Source: AP-15 sp963724435 | GTDB lineage: Bacteria > Pseudomonadota > Alphaproteobacteria > ATCC43930 > CGMCC-115725 | NCBI GenBank assembly: GCA_963724435.1 | Contig: CAVRUN010000021.1 | Location: 1 to 64,000, forward strand | Direction of reading: 5' to 3' | DNA length: 64,000 nt | Shown here: in pieces, positions 17,147 to 25,524 of the stretch | How the letters are laid out: every line of letters begins with the position of its first letter | Numbering within the stretch: the first letter of the stretch is position 1 | The notes under the pieces: model-generated | Database searches by the model: none | The model's input: the letters and a program-made list of their open reading frames with translations, nothing else | What the model was told of the DNA's origin: nothing | Made by a program: the position numbers and the translations under genes

Positions 17147-18742
17147 TCAATGCAGTTCGGAAAGTCCCATGGCGTCGCCAAAGCGGCGGGCGGCCTCGAA
17201 CGTGTCGCCGTATTTACGGTGCCCAGCCGAAATATGCGCGCAGGCTAACAGCAGGCGTTCGCGGTCGACGCATTGGTTTTTGCCGTAATCCTGCAACAGG
17301 CATTGCGGGATTTCTTGGTTGTGCGGGTCATTGCCAAAGCGTGACGCCATCAATGCCAGCTGCTGGACCAATGACGCGCGATCGGCGCCGGTGGCGAGAT
17401 AAGCCTTGGTCCAGGCAACCGATTGCGCCGGGTCGAAGGCGGCCATCGCCTCTTCGAGCCGGCCGATGATCTGGGCGCCGGTCATCCGCTCGGCACTGCC
17501 GGGGGCGGCGATCGTCTCGGATTTGGTCCAGCCCATGTGCTTCTGGTTCCAGGCCGCCTGGTTGACCATTGATCCCGCGACATACAGCAGTTTCAGCCGC
17601 TGCGGGTGCTCGAAATTGTCGTAAAACCAGCCGAGCGTATTGCAATATTCATAGGTGTGCTGCGGCATTGAAAACGAATTGGCGCCGTCGGTTTCGAGTA
17701 CGACTTGCGCCGCCGCCAATTGAATTGCATCGACGATCCGCCGCGGCGATGTGCCGGCCAATAACAGCTTACTGATCTTCTCGATGTAAGCGGGTTCGTG
17801 CTGGCGGATCAGCGCGTCGACGAGTTCGTCGGTCTCGGATTGGCCGAGCGCGCCGGTATTGGTCAGCAGCGCGCGTTCGCGCTCGGTTGTGCCGCCTTGC
17901 GGCACGGCATGGACTTCGGCGCCCTCGATAAACATCGTGACGACATTGCACGCCATCTCATAAACCGAGTGCCAGCGCGGCCCGACGGCGATGTCGAGGG
18001 CGCCAGCATAGATTACGTCATGGGCGTTGTCCCAGCCGATCGCATTGCCGAGCTCAACCACCGAGCGGGCGCGGTAGGCCTTGTGACCGGTGGTGTATGA
18101 GCGATTGTAGAGCATCCGGTCTTGCACATCGATCAGCCCGGCAAACACCAGCTGGGCCAGTACGTCCTTGCGATGTCCGGTTTCTTCCATCAGCCCGAGG
18201 AAGACGCGGTAGGCTTCGATAACCTCGCCGCGCTCGACCAGGGTCAGCCAGTTGTTGAGGCGCTCGGCGAGCGGACCGGTTTCCTTCAGCGGCTCCTGAT
18301 CCGGCCAATAGACGACCGGAGCCGGCGGGGTTGTATTCGGCATCTTGTAGCCGCGGGTCGCATAATGACCCGGGGCCTTCAAAATCTTTTGGTTCCAGAT
18401 GTCGAGGCCCGACGGGATGTACCAGATGGTCTGCGCCAAGGGTAGCGCCGCCAGTTTCTCCGGCAGCATCGCCTGAAGATTGACCGCAGCGCGGGCTGAT
18501 AGCAGACAATGGTCGTTGTTGACAAAGTTGGGGAAGCCGTCGTCGATGCGCTGATGGTATGGCACGTGCGTATAGGGCGCATGGATGCGCACCGCCTCGG
18601 CCATGATTTCCGGCAAAGGCCGGCCGCGCTGCAGCAGCTGATAATAGACTTGACTGCCACCCACCTGATCACGTGCGAGAAGCCGATCCTCCAACTCACC
18701 GTAAAGGTGTTTTGTATCTTGATCCAAGGTTGCGGTCGGCAT
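17147..18742 (-). CDS. Large conserved protein of unknown function
   Basis: A 531-residue protein beginning MPTATLDQDTKHLYGELED; the frame extends to 18826 but only this ATG fits. It is largely helical, with many conserved-looking His, Trp and Tyr clusters: HAPYTHVPYHQRIDDGFPNF, VNNDHCLLSARA, AQTIWYIPSGLDIWNQKIL, GLIDVQDRMLYNRSYTTGHK and NAIGWDNAHDVIYAG. I recall similar sequences linked to Rieske-type proteins or as stand-alone proteins in alphaproteobacteria, but no cofactor motif is visible here. It follows the tenA region on the same strand, 226 bases away. No signal peptide. Real gene, function unknown. Confidence 0.7.
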   Translation of the reverse strand: MPTATLDQDTKHLYGELEDRLLARDQVGGSQVYYQLLQRGRPLPEIMAEAVRIHAPYTHVPYHQRIDDGFPNFVNNDHCLLSARAAVNLQAMLPEKLAALPLAQTIWYIPSGLDIWNQKILKAPGHYATRGYKMPNTTPPAPVVYWPDQEPLKETGPLAERLNNWLTLVERGEVIEAYRVFLGLMEETGHRKDVLAQLVFAGLIDVQDRMLYNRSYTTGHKAYRARSVVELGNAIGWDNAHDVIYAGALDIAVGPRWHSVYEMACNVVTMFIEGAEVHAVPQGGTTERERALLTNTGALGQSETDELVDALIRQHEPAYIEKISKLLLAGTSPRRIVDAIQLAAAQVVLETDGANSFSMPQHTYEYCNTLGWFYDNFEHPQRLKLLYVAGSMVNQAAWNQKHMGWTKSETIAAPGSAERMTGAQIIGRLEEAMAAFDPAQSVAWTKAYLATGADRASLVQQLALMASRFGNDPHNQEIPQCLLQDYGKNQCVDRERLLLACAHISAGHRKYGDTFEAARRFGDAMGLSELH

Positions 18743-18921
18743 CCGGGTCTCGCTTTTCGCTGTCAAAACGTCGGCAGGAATTGTAAGCCGTTTGCGCCTG
18801 TCTCGGCAACGATGCCGGCCGGCCAACCGCCATGACCGAAAAGCTTGACTGGAAGATGCCGTCCCCCGGGGCGTATGCTTCGGCTGGCCTTCTGCCGAGC
18901 TCTAGCATTCGAAGGTTGCAG

Positions 18922-19098
18922 CTAAAGCAGGAGGGTTAGTAGATGCCGGACGAAGATTAGGCTCGCCGCAAGCGCAATGACCATCAGCATAATGTAGTTT
19001 CTCTTGCCCGGCCGATAGGGCCGGCGGTCGAGGACGACCGCGATGGCGAGCATCAGCAGGCATAGGCCAAGCGCGGCGCTGGTCTCGATCAGGCCCAT
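18922..19098 (-). CDS. Small two-span membrane protein (58 aa)
   Basis: A 58-codon frame starting MGLIETSAALGLCLLMLAIA. It has two hydrophobic helices (about residues 6-23 and 36-57) separated by a strongly basic loop DRRPYRPGKRNY. By the positive-inside rule the loop faces the cytoplasm and both termini are outside. It stands alone between the large unknown protein and the monooxygenase. The two helices with a basic hinge are a convincing protein signature despite the short length. Function unknown. Confidence 0.6.
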   Translation of the reverse strand: MGLIETSAALGLCLLMLAIAVVLDRRPYRPGKRNYIMLMVIALAASLIFVRHLLTLLL

Positions 19099-19228
19099 CA
19101 AGGTTCGATATTAACCGGGTCCTAACGATATTTCGCGGCCCAGTTCCAGACATTGGCGCTTGCGCCCGGGTCGGTGTCATCACCGCCGGCTGTTGTGCGC
19201 GAAAGCCGTCCAAAACGCTAGTGCGAGG

Positions 19229-20569
19229 CTACCCTTGCAGGGGCGACAAGTCGAAGGCGCTTTTTGGCTGCGGGAGGCCGTAGTGATCGCGCAAGGTGTG
19301 GCCGGCGTACGCGGTGCGGAACAGGCCGCGGCGCCGCAACAGCGGAATGACCTCGGCGCTGAAAATGTCGAGCTGCACCGGGAATAGCGGCGGCATGATG
19401 TTAAAGCCGTCGGCGGCGCCGTCGGTGAACCAGTCCTCGATCAGATCGGCGATCTGCTCGGGCGTGCCCGCAGTGACGTAATGCCCGCGCGCGCCGGCAA
19501 GATAGCCGAGCAATTGCCGCAAAGTTGGCTGATCGCGGCGCACCAGGTTGAGGATCACCTCGGTCCGGCTGCGCGCCGCCTCGACCGCGCCGGGATCGGG
19601 AAAATCGTCGGGCGACAACGGGCGATCGAGCGGCAGATCGGAAAAATCATGCCCGCCAAACCGGTTCGACAGCCGCTTGCGCCCGACCTCGGGATCGGTC
19701 AGTTCGTTGACCTCGCGGGCGAGCCGCTGCGCCTCGGTTTGAGTGGAGCCGATCATCGGGCTCAGGCCCGGCAGGATCAGCACATGGTCCGGATTGCGTT
19801 GCTCAGCCGCCGCCAGCGACTTCAGATCGGAGTAAAATTCCTGCGCCGTTCGCTTTTCGACATGCGCGGTAAAGACCGCGTCGGCGTGGCGCGCGGCAAA
19901 ACGGCGGCCGGTATCGGATGATCCGGCCTGCACCAAAACCGGCCGGCCCTGCGGGCCGCGTGGCAGGTTCAACGGCCCGGCGACCTGGTAGAAATCGCCG
20001 CGGTGATTGATCGGCCGGATGCGGTCGGGCCGGGCATACTGACCGGTCGAGCGGTCGTCGACGACGGCGTCCGCCGCCCAGCTGTCCCACAACGCCTTGA
20101 CCACCGACATGAACTCCTCGCCGCGGGCATAGCGGTCGGCGTGGCTGACTTGGCCCGAGCTGCCGTAATTACGCGCCGCCGTCGCGAGCCAGGATGTCAC
20201 GATGTTCCAGGCGGCCCGGCCGTTGCTGATATGGTCGATCGAGGCGAACTGGCGCGCCAGGTTGAACGGCTCGGTATAAGTCGTCGAGGCGGTCGCGATC
20301 AGCCCGATATGGCTTGTCGACACGCCAAGCGCTGACAGCACGGTGATCGGTTCGATCCAGGCGCGCGCCGCCTGCCCGACATCCTCGGCAAGCGCCAACT
20401 GGTCGGCGAGAAACACCGAGTCGAAGAGCGCCGCCTCGGCCCGCTGCGCCAGATCCTGGTAATAGCGAATGTCGGTCAGCGCCAGTGGCGAGGTGTCCGG
20501 ATGCCGCCACGCCGCCTCATGGTGGCCGCGGCTGTGCATAAACAGGTTCAGATGCAATTGCCGTTTCAT
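19229..20569 (-). CDS. NtaA/SnaA-like flavin-dependent monooxygenase
   Basis: A 446-residue luciferase-like (LLM class) monooxygenase of the NtaA/DszA/SnaA group, which uses reduced FMN delivered by a partner reductase to oxidise compounds such as nitrilotriacetate or dibenzothiophene sulfone. Diagnostic stretches are MKRQLHLNLFMHSRGHHEAA, EPITVLSALGVSTSHIGLIA, TASTTYTEPFNLARQFASID, SNGRAAWNIVTSWLATAARN and RPVLVQAGSSDTGRRFAARH. Length is normal for the family (about 440-460). No flavin reductase or transporter lies next to it, so the substrate cannot be inferred. It ends 130 bases before the small membrane protein. Confidence 0.9.
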   Translation of the reverse strand: MKRQLHLNLFMHSRGHHEAAWRHPDTSPLALTDIRYYQDLAQRAEAALFDSVFLADQLALAEDVGQAARAWIEPITVLSALGVSTSHIGLIATASTTYTEPFNLARQFASIDHISNGRAAWNIVTSWLATAARNYGSSGQVSHADRYARGEEFMSVVKALWDSWAADAVVDDRSTGQYARPDRIRPINHRGDFYQVAGPLNLPRGPQGRPVLVQAGSSDTGRRFAARHADAVFTAHVEKRTAQEFYSDLKSLAAAEQRNPDHVLILPGLSPMIGSTQTEAQRLAREVNELTDPEVGRKRLSNRFGGHDFSDLPLDRPLSPDDFPDPGAVEAARSRTEVILNLVRRDQPTLRQLLGYLAGARGHYVTAGTPEQIADLIEDWFTDGAADGFNIMPPLFPVQLDIFSAEVIPLLRRRGLFRTAYAGHTLRDHYGLPQPKSAFDLSPLQG

Positions 20570-20796
20570 CGCGACCTTTTCACCTCTACGCGCTGCAATG
20601 TGCGGGTCGGGTCAGCCGGCATGATAATGCGGTTCGCCGATAAGCCGAGTACTTCGGTAATCAGCTCGGGGCAGAGCCCCTTGTCCCGAACTCGGCGTGG
20701 CTCTCGCCCACAGGATCAAATCAAATCGGCGCTTCGATGTCCCGAAGACGTCGGCTCGGCGGTTCTCTGGCCGGGATACGAAGTTCAGACTCCTTC

Positions 20797-21651
20797 TTAC
20801 CGGGCCATAAGCACCGGCATGTTCGCTTCCATGATGATGTGTCGGGTGGCGCCGCCAAAAATCATCTGACGGATGCGGCTTTGTGTGTACGCGCCTTTCA
20901 GCATCATGTCCGCACCAGCAGCGAGCGCCTCCTTCATATACAATTCGCCCTGCGCTTTCTGACGGCCGAAGGCGGGGCGCAGGCTGACCTCGATCCCGTA
21001 GCGTTCTAGCGTATTGGCCAGTTCCTGACCCTCGGGTCCCGGTTCCGGCATGTGTTGCGGACCGACCGAGATAACGATCACGCGGCGCGCTCTTTGCAGA
21101 AACGGCATGCCGAGCGCGACCGTCAGCGCGGTTTCGGTGCTGCCGTTCCAGGCGATGGCGATGACCTCACCCATCGTGGTTGGGGCATTCGGCGGCACCA
21201 TCAGCACCGGCCGGCCGCTTTCGAATAACGCGTCCTCCAGTGTTGCCTCGGCTATCGAGGCGAGCTTCTCCGGCTGCTCGACCACAATCAAATCAAAGAC
21301 GCGCCCGATCAGCCCGACAACCGCATTCTGTCTGCCATCCTCCTCGCGCCACGAGGCGCTGGGGCCATTATGGCCCGGCGGGATAGGGCCGATTGGCACG
21401 CTGCGGGCGCTCATAAAGTCGCGGAAAAGCCGCCGCGCTTGATCGCGGCGCTCATGGCCTTCTCGTTCGAGCGTGCGATCCACTTCGGAAGAAATCGAAA
21501 AACCCATCTCGCCGCCAAAGACGACCGCATATTCGGTCGTAAGACTGTGCAGTCCGACAATGTGACTATTAAAGCGCTCTGCCACTTTCATCGAGGCTTC
21601 GAGTACCGGGGTCGCATTCCCGTCCCCGACCACAGCTAGCAGATTCTTCAT
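20797..21651 (-). CDS. Tandem UspA universal stress protein
   Basis: A 284-residue protein with two UspA-type alpha/beta domains. Domain 1 starts MKNLLAVVGDGNATPVLEAS. Domain 2 starts near residue 160 (GEVIAIAWNGSTETALTVAL) and ends with AYTQSRIRQMIFGGATRHII and NMPVLMAR, which carries the G-x-x-G-like ATP-binding loop of the family. Such proteins are cytosolic stress-response ATP binders. It is monocistronic, with 227 bases downstream before the monooxygenase start. The first domain lacks an obvious ATP loop, as is usual for tandem forms. Confidence 0.88.
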   Translation of the reverse strand: MKNLLAVVGDGNATPVLEASMKVAERFNSHIVGLHSLTTEYAVVFGGEMGFSISSEVDRTLEREGHERRDQARRLFRDFMSARSVPIGPIPPGHNGPSASWREEDGRQNAVVGLIGRVFDLIVVEQPEKLASIAEATLEDALFESGRPVLMVPPNAPTTMGEVIAIAWNGSTETALTVALGMPFLQRARRVIVISVGPQHMPEPGPEGQELANTLERYGIEVSLRPAFGRQKAQGELYMKEALAAGADMMLKGAYTQSRIRQMIFGGATRHIIMEANMPVLMAR

Positions 21652-21778
21652 CGCCCGATCCCTGTTGCGCGCTCGCTTCCCGACGAAGCTGCAATTCGTT
21701 TAGGCAATGCTACACCGTTTCGCCATCGGTGAGGAGAACAAGCGATGATGGTTGAGACCGGGCCAGAAAAATTCCATT

Positions 21779-22360
21779 ATGGCGCGGAGGAGAAAGTCAA
21801 AAATCCAGCCTGTGCGAAACTCAACAGCAAAGGTTCAGCGGGCATTGTCTTCATGGCCATGGCGAGGTCGCATCCCGCGCCGAAACATCTTGTTACTGGT
21901 CGCTTGCCTGGCGTCCGTTTCGTTCGCGGCGGCGGCCCAGACCCCGCCGGTTGAGAAATTGCCGCGCTTTGCCAGCCTGCGCTCCAACGACGTCAATTTA
22001 AGAGTCGGTCCCGGCGAGAACTACCCGATCGAGTGGGTCTTAAAGCGCAAGGAGATGCCGGTTCAAGTCCTGGAGCAATTTCAGAATTGGCGGCGGGTGC
22101 AGGATTGGCAGGGCGACAAGGGCTGGGTGCTCGACCGCATGATTACCGGCAAACGCGCGGTCATCGTCGATGGAAATGTGCGCGTGCTCTATCGGCAACC
22201 CGATGCGGCTTCGGCACCTGTCGCCCGCGCCGAACCAGGCGTGATTGCCCGTTTGATTGACCTTCAAGGTGCTTGGTGCCGCGTCGACGCTGGGGGATAT
22301 CGCGGGTGGGTTCGGCGTAGCGAGGTATGGGGCGTTCTTCCCGACGAGACCCTGCAATAA
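21779..22360 (+). CDS. Exported SH3-domain protein
   Basis: A 193-residue protein. A basic N-terminal stretch (ARRRKSKIQPVRNSTAKV) precedes a hydrophobic signal (NILLLVACLASVSFAAAAQ), with probable cleavage after AAA. Two bacterial SH3-like domains follow: LRSNDVNLRVGPGENYPIEW to KGWVLDRMITGKR, and AVIVDGNVRVLYRQPDAASA to YRGWVRRSEVWGV. Such domains bind peptidoglycan or proteins in the periplasm. I used the ATG at 21779; the open frame begins with TTG at 21752. The unusually long basic leader is similar to other alphaproteobacterial members of this family. Confidence 0.8.
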   Translation: MARRRKSKIQPVRNSTAKVQRALSSWPWRGRIPRRNILLLVACLASVSFAAAAQTPPVEKLPRFASLRSNDVNLRVGPGENYPIEWVLKRKEMPVQVLEQFQNWRRVQDWQGDKGWVLDRMITGKRAVIVDGNVRVLYRQPDAASAPVARAEPGVIARLIDLQGAWCRVDAGGYRGWVRRSEVWGVLPDETLQ

Positions 22361-22391
22361 CGAGAGTCCACGCGATCAGAAATCGGCTTGC

Positions 22392-22871
22392 ATGCATCCG
22401 CTGAACGCCGCCGCTCAGGCGACGGGCTGGGAGGCCGATTGGGCATGGAGCCTTCCCCTGATCATTTTGACCGTCGTCATCCATGTATTCGGACTTGGCC
22501 TTCTTCATGAACGAGTGGTGCACGCTGTTGCTCGCATCATCGCGCGACGGCATTTCACGGCAATGTTCGCCGCGGTCATGGGAATCGCGGTTTTACTCAT
22601 CACCGTTCTGCACGCGACCGAAGCCTGGGTGTGGGCGCTAGCGTATTGGGTGCTGGGCGCCCTTCCGGAGCTCCGCTCTTCGGTGCTATTTTCGTTGGGT
22701 GCGATGACGACCTATGGGGGCAGCGACGTCGATCTGCAGCAGCATTGGCGACTGATGGGTGCCATCGAGGCGCTCAATGGGATCATATTGTTTGGACTGA
22801 CCACTGCCTTTCTTTTTTCGATGATCCAAGAGGTTGGGATGGTTAACCGGGAACGCCATCGTCGGCACTGA
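22392..22871 (+). CDS. Small ion-channel-like membrane protein
   Basis: A 159-residue integral membrane protein with hydrophobic helices at about 20-39, 56-75, 79-92 and 121-143. Between the last two lies LRSSVLFSLGAMTTYGGSDV, followed by WRLMGAIEALNGIILFGLTT. This is the layout of the pore loop plus inner helix of two-transmembrane potassium channels (S-x-x-T-x-T-T-x-G-Y-G-D-h), but the filter reads TTYGG-SDV instead of TxGYGD. It follows the SH3 protein by 31 bases in the same direction. The channel reading is an inference from pattern; a non-conducting membrane protein is the alternative. Confidence 0.65.
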   Translation: MHPLNAAAQATGWEADWAWSLPLIILTVVIHVFGLGLLHERVVHAVARIIARRHFTAMFAAVMGIAVLLITVLHATEAWVWALAYWVLGALPELRSSVLFSLGAMTTYGGSDVDLQQHWRLMGAIEALNGIILFGLTTAFLFSMIQEVGMVNRERHRRH

Positions 22872-22923
22872 ACCGGGCCGCCTTGGTAACCTTTGCCCCG
22901 TCCGTAGAAGAGGAAACGTCTAA

Positions 22924-24009
22924 ATGCTTTTTAAATGTCTACCGCCCGGCGCGCCGATCCCCGGCCGCTTTCCCGGGCCTGCTCATCCCCGCGGCAAATG
23001 GTTCACCGTCGATATTCATTGTCACGTGCTGACCCCAAAGGCGGCCGAGATGGTCGCCGGTCATGCGGCGGCAACCCGCCATCCCCGCGAGGTCTACGCC
23101 AACGAGCGCACCCGCGAGGTCAACCGCCAGCAGGCCGAGCGCAACCAAGTTCAATTTACCTCGGTCGAAAAACGGCTTGCCGACATGGATTTGATGGGGA
23201 TCGACATCCAGGCAATCTCGCCCTCACCCAACCAGACCTATTACGGCGCCGAGCCCGATCTTGGCATTGCGACCGCGCGCGTCGTCAACGACAACCTCGC
23301 GGACATCGCTGGGCGCCATCCCGACCGGTTTGTCCCTCTCGGTACGGTCCCGTTCCAGGCCCCCGATCTCGCCGTCGAAGAGCTCGACCGCTTGCATAAA
23401 TCACTGGGCTTCCGAGGCATTGAGATCGCCACCAATGTCGGCGGCGAGGACCTCTCGGCCGAACGCTTCCGCAAGATTTTTGCCCGCGTTGAGGAATTGG
23501 GTCTGCTGGTTTTCATGCACCCGACCGGGTTCCCCGAGGCCCGCCGGTTTGGCGACCATTACCTGGTCAATGTGATTGGCAACCCGCTCGACACCACGGT
23601 CGCGGTGCATCACCTGATTTTTGGCGGCGTTCTCGACGACCACCCCAATCTGAAACTTGTCTTGTCGCATGGCGGCGGTTATTTGCCGGCCTATTCGGGC
23701 CGCATTGATCACGCCGCATCAGCCCGTCCCGATACTTGCGAGCAAATCCACCGGATGCCGACGACCTATCTAAAGCGGCTCTATTTCGACACGATTGTCT
23801 ACACTCACCATCAGCTCGAATATTTGGTCGGGCAATACGGCGCCGACCATGTGTTGATGGGCACCGACTATCCTGCTGATATGGGCGAGATCGACCCAAT
23901 TGGATTTATCGAAAGCGCCAAGCGGCTCGACGATTCCGAACGCCGTGCGATCCTCGGGCGGAATGCCGCGCGCTTGTTGAACATCGAAATCCCGGCCTCG
24001 ATCGGCTGA
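22924..24009 (+). CDS. ACMSD-like amidohydrolase, copy 1
   Basis: A 361-residue TIM-barrel metal hydrolase/decarboxylase of the amidohydrolase 2 group, related to aminocarboxymuconate-semialdehyde decarboxylase. Metal ligands are in VDIHCHV (HxH, about residues 36-38), VFMHPTG, LVLSHGGGYLPAY and MGTDYPADMGEIDP. It may decarboxylate or hydrolyse a ring-cleavage product, but the substrate is not indicated by its neighbours. GAGGAAACG lies at the start of the leader before the ATG at 22924. It is followed 19 bases later by a close paralogue of exactly the same length, so the two form an operon from a tandem duplication. Confidence 0.9.
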   Translation: MLFKCLPPGAPIPGRFPGPAHPRGKWFTVDIHCHVLTPKAAEMVAGHAAATRHPREVYANERTREVNRQQAERNQVQFTSVEKRLADMDLMGIDIQAISPSPNQTYYGAEPDLGIATARVVNDNLADIAGRHPDRFVPLGTVPFQAPDLAVEELDRLHKSLGFRGIEIATNVGGEDLSAERFRKIFARVEELGLLVFMHPTGFPEARRFGDHYLVNVIGNPLDTTVAVHHLIFGGVLDDHPNLKLVLSHGGGYLPAYSGRIDHAASARPDTCEQIHRMPTTYLKRLYFDTIVYTHHQLEYLVGQYGADHVLMGTDYPADMGEIDPIGFIESAKRLDDSERRAILGRNAARLLNIEIPASIG

Positions 24010-24028
24010 TCTAACAATGAGGAAATAA

Positions 24029-25114
24029 ATGCTGTTCAAATGCCTCCCGGAAGGCGCGCCGATCCCTGGGCGTTTCCCCGGCCCGATGCATGCCCGCGGC
24101 AAATGGTTCACGATCGATATCCACTGCCATGTCAGGAGCGAAAAGGCGACGCAGCTCGTCGAAGGCAATGTCGACGTTTCGCGTTGGTTTCTCGAGACCC
24201 AAGCCAGCCCACAAAGCCGCGCAATCAATCGGGCCAATGGCGAACGCACTGATGAGCAGAGCGTATCGCCCGAAAAGCGCATCGAAGACATGGACCGGAT
24301 GGGGATCGACATCCAGGCGATTTCCCCCGCCCCCCGCCAAACTTATTATGGCGCCGATCCCGAGCTCGGGCTTACGACTGCGCGCGCGATCAATGATTTT
24401 ATCGCCGAGATCTGTGGCCGCTACCCCGACCGCTTTGTAGGGCTCGGCACGGTGCCGTTTCAAGCGCCGGAGCTGGCCGTTGCCGAACTTGACCGACTGC
24501 ATAAATCATTGGGCTTCCGCGGCATCGAAATCATGACCCATGTCGCCGGCGAGGATCTGTCGGCTGACCGGTTTCGCAAGATCTTTGCCCGCTGCGAGGA
24601 GTTGGGGCTTTTGGTCTTTATGCATCCCGACGGGTTTACCGAGGCAAGGCGCTTTGCCAATCATTATTTCGCCAATGTTATCGGGAACCCGCTCGATTTA
24701 ACGGTTGCCCTGCATCACCTGATCTTTGGCGGGGTATTGCGCGATTACCCGAATTTGAAGCTCGTGGTTGCCCATGGCGGCGGGTTTCTGCCAGCCTATT
24801 CGGGCCGGATCGATCATGCCGCCTCGGCGCGTCCCGATTGTTGCGAGCAGATCGCGCGGATGCCGACCACTTATCTGAAGCGCGTGTATTTCGACGCGCT
24901 GGTCTATACCCATCACCAGCTCGAATATCTGGTCGAAGAATACGGCGCCGATCACATTCTGACGGGCACCGACTACCCGGCCGATATGGGCGAGATCGAT
25001 CCAGTGGGCATGATCGAGGGCTGCCCTGGGCTCGATGACGCCGAACGCAAAGCGATCTTTGGCGGCAACGCCGCGCGGCTGCTAAACCTCGAAGTGCCCA
25101 TCCGACGAACGTAG
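24029..25114 (+). CDS. ACMSD-like amidohydrolase, copy 2
   Basis: A 361-residue paralogue of the preceding gene. The start MLFKCLPEGAPIPGRFPGP and the motifs IDIHCHV, LVFMHPDGF, VVAHGGGFLPAY and TGTDYPADMGEIDP are shared almost word for word, so both should keep an active metal centre. Differences cluster at residues 40-75 (TPKAAEMVAGHAAA in copy 1, SEKATQLVEGNVDV in copy 2), next to the active-site entrance, which suggests divergence in substrate range. AGGAAATAA before the ATG at 24029 can bind ribosomes. Confidence 0.9.
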   Translation: MLFKCLPEGAPIPGRFPGPMHARGKWFTIDIHCHVRSEKATQLVEGNVDVSRWFLETQASPQSRAINRANGERTDEQSVSPEKRIEDMDRMGIDIQAISPAPRQTYYGADPELGLTTARAINDFIAEICGRYPDRFVGLGTVPFQAPELAVAELDRLHKSLGFRGIEIMTHVAGEDLSADRFRKIFARCEELGLLVFMHPDGFTEARRFANHYFANVIGNPLDLTVALHHLIFGGVLRDYPNLKLVVAHGGGFLPAYSGRIDHAASARPDCCEQIARMPTTYLKRVYFDALVYTHHQLEYLVEEYGADHILTGTDYPADMGEIDPVGMIEGCPGLDDAERKAIFGGNAARLLNLEVPIRRT

Positions 25115-25524
25115 AGGTGTGGGCTAATGGTGGTTTAGGGCGCGCGAGACGATACAGATCGCTGCAGAGTTTACGGCCAGGGATAAAACTGCGGGACTGC
25201 ATCAAGCAGTGCTTGGCAGTCACTACAAACGGCCAGCCACGCTTTACGTGCGATCGGCGTCGATAACACCCGATTGAAAATCGGCGCCTCAGCAAGCTGA
25301 CAGAGGAGCGCCGCGGCGCAGGACGCCCGAGCCAACAGCGCGGCGAACGCGCTTTCTTTTGCACAAAGACTTGTCTAATGCGACTTATCTCAACGGGAAC
25401 AATATTTTAAAACATGTGTTGTATCTAAGCTACGCTGTGATGGAACTGATACAACTATCATCGATGTGTCATAAACCACGACTAGTCTATGCCCCGCCAA
25501 TCTCAACTAAGGGGCAAGGCGATC
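25115..25524. other. Intergenic, likely porin promoter
   Basis: No gene supported. The first half is GC-rich without structure. About 25370-25450 becomes AT-rich (with AATATTTTAAAACATG) and probably carries the porin promoter, although I could not define its boxes. Confidence 0.45.
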
